From CAXYVC01 sp964292295 (lineage in GTDB: Bacteria > Acidobacteriota > Holophagae > Holophagales > Holophagaceae): a stretch of 9,817 nucleotides of DNA. The notes beneath the pieces were generated by a model. The model did not search any database and was not told the origin of the DNA. It saw only the letters and a list, made by a program, of their open reading frames with translations. How positions within the stretch are numbered: the stretch's first letter is position 1; each line of letters starts with the position of its first letter. Where the stretch lies: positions 1 to 9,817 of the forward strand of contig CAXYVC010000106.1 in NCBI GenBank assembly GCA_964292295.1. Direction: 5' to 3'. A program made the translations under genes and the position numbers. Below, in pieces: positions 6,359-9,817 of this stretch.

Positions 6359-7908
6359 CGTGCCACCTCCAGGACGGGGTAGGCCTGCACCCGCGGCGCG
6401 GGCGCCCCCGCCTCCGCGAGCATCCGCCGCACCGGCCCCTCGCTGGCGCGAAGGAAATGCTGCGGGTGCAGGCCCATCCAGAACACCAGCGCCACCAGGG
6501 GCAGCAGCACCGCCACCTCCCGGGCGTCCAGGTCCTGCGCCAGGGCCGCGGTGCCCCCGGCGGGATCCGGGTTCTCGGGGCCGAAGAAGACCTTCTTCAC
6601 CATCCAGAGCAGGTACACCGCGCTGAGCACCACGCCGAGGCTGGCGAGGCCCGCGGCCAGGGGGCCGAAGGCGAGGCCGCTGGTCCAGGTGCCGTTCAGC
6701 ACCAGGAACTCGCCCGCGAAGCCGCTGGTGAGGGGCAGGCCGATGGAGCCCAGGGTGAGCACCACGAAGAAGGTGGTGAGCACGGGCATGCGCAAGGCCA
6801 CGCCGCCGAAGTCCGCGATCATGCGGGTGTGGGCGCGGTCGTACAGCATGCCCACCACCAGGAAGAGGCCGCCGGTGCACAGGCCGTGGCTGAGCATCTG
6901 GAGCATGGCGCCCTGCACGCCCACCACGGTGAAGCTGGCGGCGCCCAGCACCACGAAGCCCATGTGGCTCACGGAGCTGTAGGCCACGAGCTTCTTCATG
7001 TCCCGCTGCACCATGGCCACCAGCGCGCCGTACACGATGGCGGCCACCGCCAGGGCTGCGAGGGGCTTGGCGGCGTGCAGCGCCACGGCCGGGAAGAGGG
7101 GGATGGCGAAGCGCAGCAGGCCGTAGCCCCCCAGCTTCAGCAGCACGCCCGCCAGCAGCACCGAGCCCGCCGTGGGCGCCTCGGTGTGGGCGTCCGGCAG
7201 CCAGGTGTGCAGCGGGAAGAGGGGCACCTTGATGGCGAAGGCCAGGGCGAAGGCCGCGAAGAGCGTGGCCTGGGTGCGGAAGGGCAGGGCGGCGGCGGCC
7301 TGGGCCATGACCTGCGGCGCGAAGCTGCCGGCCCGGGCGCCGAGGTAGAGCAGCGCCACCAGCCAGAGCAGGCTGCCCGCCAGGGTGTAGAGGATGAACT
7401 TCGTGGCCGCGTAGCGGCGGTCCTGGCCGCCCCAGAGGAGGATCAGCACGTACAGGGGCGGAAGCATCGCCTCCCAGAAGAGGTAGAAGAAGAGCAGATC
7501 CTGGGCGAGCAGGGCGCCGACCATGCCCCCCTCCAGCAGCAGGATCATGGCCGCGGCGGCGCCCGGGCGCGCCTTCAGGCCCTTCCAGGTGCCCGCCAGG
7601 GCCAGGGGCACCAGGAAGAGGGCCAGAAGCACCAGCCACAGGTTCAGGCCGTCCACGCCCAGGTGGTACTCCACGGGCAGGCCCACGGCGGTGAACCACA
7701 GGAAGCGTTCGGAGGCGAGCCAGCCCGCCGCATCCGGCGTGGCGCGCAGCAGGTGGGCGAGGGCCAGGATGCAGAGGCCGGAGGAGGCCAGCAGGGCGAG
7801 CCCCTGGGCCAGGCGCGCCCTCCGCTCAGGGACGAGCAGCAGCAGGGCGCCCGCCAGCACGGGGCCGAAGACCAGGAGGCTCGGGAGGTGGGTGGGGATC
7901 CAGGCCAT
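6355..7908 (-). CDS. nuoM: NADH-quinone oxidoreductase subunit M (NuoM)
   Basis: This 517-residue, probably 14-helix subunit of complex I is the middle antiporter-like proton channel of the membrane arm. Key residues are all in place: Glu146 in LFWEAMLPPLYVLI (TM5), Lys227 in FAIKVPLFPLHTWLPDAHTEAPTAGSV (read as two stretches, 224-233 and 234-250), Lys258 in GVLLKLGGYGLLR (TM8), His341 in MLSHG, and Glu400 in SGFAGEFLVLNG (TM12). They match E144, K234, K265, H348 and E407 of E. coli NuoM. Glu rather than Lys in TM12 is diagnostic of NuoM against NuoN and NuoL. It starts at ATG 7908-7906, with AGGAG at 7922-7918 overlapping the nuoL stop codon, so translation is coupled to nuoL. Its TGA overlaps the nuoN ATG. 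It is complete and shows no anomaly. Confidence 0.97.
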   Translation of the reverse strand: MAWIPTHLPSLLVFGPVLAGALLLLVPERRARLAQGLALLASSGLCILALAHLLRATPDAAGWLASERFLWFTAVGLPVEYHLGVDGLNLWLVLLALFLVPLALAGTWKGLKARPGAAAAMILLLEGGMVGALLAQDLLFFYLFWEAMLPPLYVLILLWGGQDRRYAATKFILYTLAGSLLWLVALLYLGARAGSFAPQVMAQAAAALPFRTQATLFAAFALAFAIKVPLFPLHTWLPDAHTEAPTAGSVLLAGVLLKLGGYGLLRFAIPLFPAVALHAAKPLAALAVAAIVYGALVAMVQRDMKKLVAYSSVSHMGFVVLGAASFTVVGVQGAMLQMLSHGLCTGGLFLVVGMLYDRAHTRMIADFGGVALRMPVLTTFFVVLTLGSIGLPLTSGFAGEFLVLNGTWTSGLAFGPLAAGLASLGVVLSAVYLLWMVKKVFFGPENPDPAGGTAALAQDLDAREVAVLLPLVALVFWMGLHPQHFLRASEGPVRRMLAEAGAPAPRVQAYPVLEVAR

Positions 7909-7920
7909 CGCGTTCCGCTC

Positions 7921-9738
7921 CTAGCGCAGGAAGATCCAGAGGGCCGCGCCGGTGCCGCAGGCCATGGCGAGCGCGTAGCCGCGCACCCGGCCGGTCTGGA
8001 GCAGCGCCACGAGGTCGCCCGCCAGGCGAGTCAGCGCGCCGGGCACGTTCACGCCCACGCCGTCGATGAGGATCACGTCGAAGAGTTTCCAGAGCACGTT
8101 GCCGAACCAGCGCAGGGGGCCGAGCAGGCAGGCCTCCAGCGCCTCGTCCACCCGGTACTTGTCCAGCAGCAGGCGGTGAAGGCGCGGCCAGCGGGCCGCC
8201 CTTGCCTCGGCCTTCGCGAGGCCATCCCGGTAGCTCCGGAAGCCGAAGGCCGCCGAGGCCAGGACCAGCGCGGTGCTCGCCGCGGCGAGGAACCACGCGA
8301 GGCCCGCGCCCGCGTGGTGCGCGTGGGCCGGGTGCAGGGCGCCGCCGTCGAGCGGGCCCTCCAGGAGCGCCCGGATGCGGTCGGACCCGCCGAAGGCTGC
8401 CGGCACGCCCAGGGCGCCGGCCAGCAGGCTGCCCGCGGCCAGCACGACCAGGGGGAGCGTCATGGTGCGCGGGGACTCGTGGGCGTGGGCGAAGGCCTCC
8501 GCGTCCCGGGGCTCGCCCCAGAAGGCGAGGGTCATCAGGCGCGCGGTGTAGAAGGCCGTGCAGGCGGCGCCCGCCAGGCCCACCGCCCACAGCCAGGGAC
8601 TCTTCTGGAAGGCCAGGAGCAGGATCTCGTCCTTGCTGAAGAAGCCCGCCGTGGGGGGCAGCCCCATGAGCGCCAGGGCGCCCGCGGCCATGGCCCAGAA
8701 GGTGAGGGGCATGCGCCGGCGCAGGCCGCCCATGCGGGCGAGGTCCTGGGTGTGGAGGGCGTGGATCACGCTGCCCGCGCCCAGGAAGAGCAGGGCCTTG
8801 AACCAGGCGTGGGTGAAGAGGTGGAAGAAGCCCGCGGCGAAGCCGGAGGCGCCGAGGCCCAGGAACATGTATCCGAGCTGGCTCACGGTGGAGTAGGCCA
8901 GCACCTTCTTGATGTCCCGCTGCACCAGGGCGATGGTGGCGGCGAAGAGGGCGGTGGCGGCGCCCACCCAGGCCACCACGTCCAGCGTGAGGGGGGCCAG
9001 GCGGAACAGGGGCGCCAGGCGGCAGAGCAGGTAGACGCCGCTGGACACCATCGTGGCCGCGTGGATCAGGGCCGAGACCGGCGTCGGGCCCGCCATGGCG
9101 TCCGGCAGCCACACGTACAGGGGGATCTGGGCGCTCTTGCCGCAGGCGCCCAGGAAGAGCATCAGGGTGGCGAAGGTGAGCAGGCCGAAGCCCGCCTCCG
9201 GCGCCAGGTGTCCCGCCTGGCCGAGGATCTCCCCCAGGGTGAGGGTGCCGAAGGCGGCGAAGAGCGCCATCATGCCCACCACCATCCCCAGGTCCCCCAC
9301 GCGGTTCGTGAGGAAGGCCTTCAGGCCGGCGGCGGCGGCTTCCTCCTTCTCGAAGTAGAAGCCGATGAGCAGGTAGGAGCAGAGGCCCACGCCCTCCCAG
9401 CCCACGAAGAGCAGGGGCAGGCTCGAGGCCAGCACCAGCGTGAGCATGAAGAACACGAAGAGGTTCAGGTAGGCGAAGTAGCGCGCGAAGCCCTCCTCCT
9501 CCGCCATGTAGCCCACGCTGTAGAGGTGGATCAGGGCGCCGATGCCCGTGACCACCAGGGCCATCAGGGCGGAGAGGGGGTCGATCACGAGGCCGAAGGG
9601 CACCCGCAGGCCGTCCACGGCGATCCAGTCCAGGTACGTGAAGGCCAGGCGGTGCCCGGGAGCGCGGAACAGGGAGGCCGCCAGCACGGCGGCGAGTACG
9701 AAGGCCGCGACGACGACGCCCACGCCCACGGCGGACAC
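7921..9738 (-). CDS. nuoL: NADH-quinone oxidoreductase subunit L (NuoL), 5'-partial
   Basis: This is the distal antiporter-like proton channel of complex I, with the long lateral helix. From the first usable GTG (9738) it reads 605 residues. Key residues are Glu115 in FVGWEGVGLCSYLLIGF, Lys201 in GKSAQIPLYVWLPDAMAG, Lys314 in THAWFKALLFLGAG and Lys369 in GLPPTAGFFSKDEILL. The E. coli equivalents are E144, K229, K342 and K399, a steady offset of 28-30, so about 28 N-terminal residues (most of TM1) are missing. The frame has no stop up to 9817, and its nearest upstream residues (GGRAGLGAVSAVGVG) look like genuine NuoL sequence. I therefore treat the GTG as internal and the true start as at or just beyond the window edge. 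The C-terminal part (after about 490) contains the amphipathic lateral helix and the last anchoring helix. The stop TAG 7923-7921 is 12 nt from nuoM. Identity is certain; only the start is unresolved. Confidence 0.95.
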   Translation of the reverse strand: MSAVGVGVVVAAFVLAAVLAASLFRAPGHRLAFTYLDWIAVDGLRVPFGLVIDPLSALMALVVTGIGALIHLYSVGYMAEEEGFARYFAYLNLFVFFMLTLVLASSLPLLFVGWEGVGLCSYLLIGFYFEKEEAAAAGLKAFLTNRVGDLGMVVGMMALFAAFGTLTLGEILGQAGHLAPEAGFGLLTFATLMLFLGACGKSAQIPLYVWLPDAMAGPTPVSALIHAATMVSSGVYLLCRLAPLFRLAPLTLDVVAWVGAATALFAATIALVQRDIKKVLAYSTVSQLGYMFLGLGASGFAAGFFHLFTHAWFKALLFLGAGSVIHALHTQDLARMGGLRRRMPLTFWAMAAGALALMGLPPTAGFFSKDEILLLAFQKSPWLWAVGLAGAACTAFYTARLMTLAFWGEPRDAEAFAHAHESPRTMTLPLVVLAAGSLLAGALGVPAAFGGSDRIRALLEGPLDGGALHPAHAHHAGAGLAWFLAAASTALVLASAAFGFRSYRDGLAKAEARAARWPRLHRLLLDKYRVDEALEACLLGPLRWFGNVLWKLFDVILIDGVGVNVPGALTRLAGDLVALLQTGRVRGYALAMACGTGAALWIFLR

Positions 9739-9817
9739 GGCCCCTAGGCCGGCGCGCCCGCCGCAGGGGCCCGGGGGAGCCCCCCCCCCCCCAGGGACCG
9801 GGGGGGGGAGGGGGGGG
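9739..9817. repeat. G/C homopolymer-rich edge, probable contig-end artefact
   Basis: This stretch should encode the first residues of NuoL but degrades toward the edge. There is no T after 9745, a run of 13 C at 9780-9792, 9 G at 9800-9808 and 8 G at 9810-9817. The poly-C and poly-G runs could fold back on each other. In the nuoL frame it reads mostly Pro and Gly where leucine-rich TM1 is expected. I regard it as low-quality assembly sequence rather than a biological repeat, although this cannot be proven from the window. Confidence 0.6.

Noticed and set aside
6359..7699. A long N-terminal extension of the nuoN frame reaching into nuoM.
   Set aside because: The true N-terminus begins at 6358 with a good ribosome site and the ATGA overlap; the extension is the Arg/Gly/Pro-rich off-frame reading of nuoM.
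6457..9747. A plus-strand open frame of over 1000 codons opposite nuoM and nuoL, rich in His, Gln, Gly and Glu.
   Set aside because: It is a shadow of the GC-rich antisense genes: its composition is the mirror of Leu/Ala/Val codons, there is no domain, and it crosses two well-identified genes and their junction.
9780..9817. Poly-C/poly-G fold-back as a biological hairpin, phase-variation tract or G-quadruplex.
   Set aside because: It sits exactly at the sequence edge inside the expected nuoL coding region, and the tract replaces conserved membrane-helix codons; an assembly artefact is the simpler reading.
1..9817. CRISPR array, tRNA/rRNA genes, insertion sequence or prophage genes.
   Set aside because: I saw no regularly spaced repeats, no tRNA-like cloverleaf, no transposase motifs and no terminal inverted repeats; the window is almost fully occupied by housekeeping and transport genes.

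Overview
The window is a piece of a very GC-rich bacterial chromosome (I estimate about 70% G+C by eye; almost all codons end in G or C). It carries seven recognisable protein genes. Gene content (a 14-subunit-type complex I operon end, a split MacA/MacB-like exporter, an atypical 2-Cys thiol peroxidase) fits a Gram-negative bacterium with a periplasm. My best guess is Acidobacteriota of the Geothrix/Holophaga kind, but a high-GC proteobacterium or myxobacterium is not excluded; this is inference from protein style only.

Layout, left to right. Positions 1-139 are a short leader with no certain gene. tpx (140-637, +) encodes a thiol peroxidase. It converges on a major-facilitator exporter (710-1954, -), and a 16-bp hairpin (667-702) sits between the two stop codons. 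The rest of the window reads leftward on the minus strand. In transcription order it holds nuoL (5' end cut or corrupted at the window's right edge), nuoM and nuoN, which are the three antiporter-like proton-channel subunits of NADH:quinone oxidoreductase. They are packed with a 12-nt gap and then a 4-nt ATGA overlap. After two small hairpins come a MacA-like periplasmic adaptor and a MacB/FtsX-type ABC permease, only 12 nt apart. Another hairpin follows, then the MFS exporter.

How they work together: NuoL, NuoM and NuoN form the distal membrane arm of complex I and move protons while electrons pass from NADH to quinone. The adaptor and permease would form an export or envelope-stress module across the inner membrane and periplasm, but the ATPase such a pair needs is not encoded beside them. 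The MFS protein is a separate drug/siderophore-type exporter, and Tpx removes peroxides.

I found no undescribed system here. The points most worth a second look are the adaptor-permease pair without an adjacent ATPase, the roughly 90-residue helical insertion with an internal repeat in the adaptor, and the right-hand edge. There nuoL lacks about 28 residues and the sequence collapses into poly-C/poly-G that looks like a contig-end artefact.
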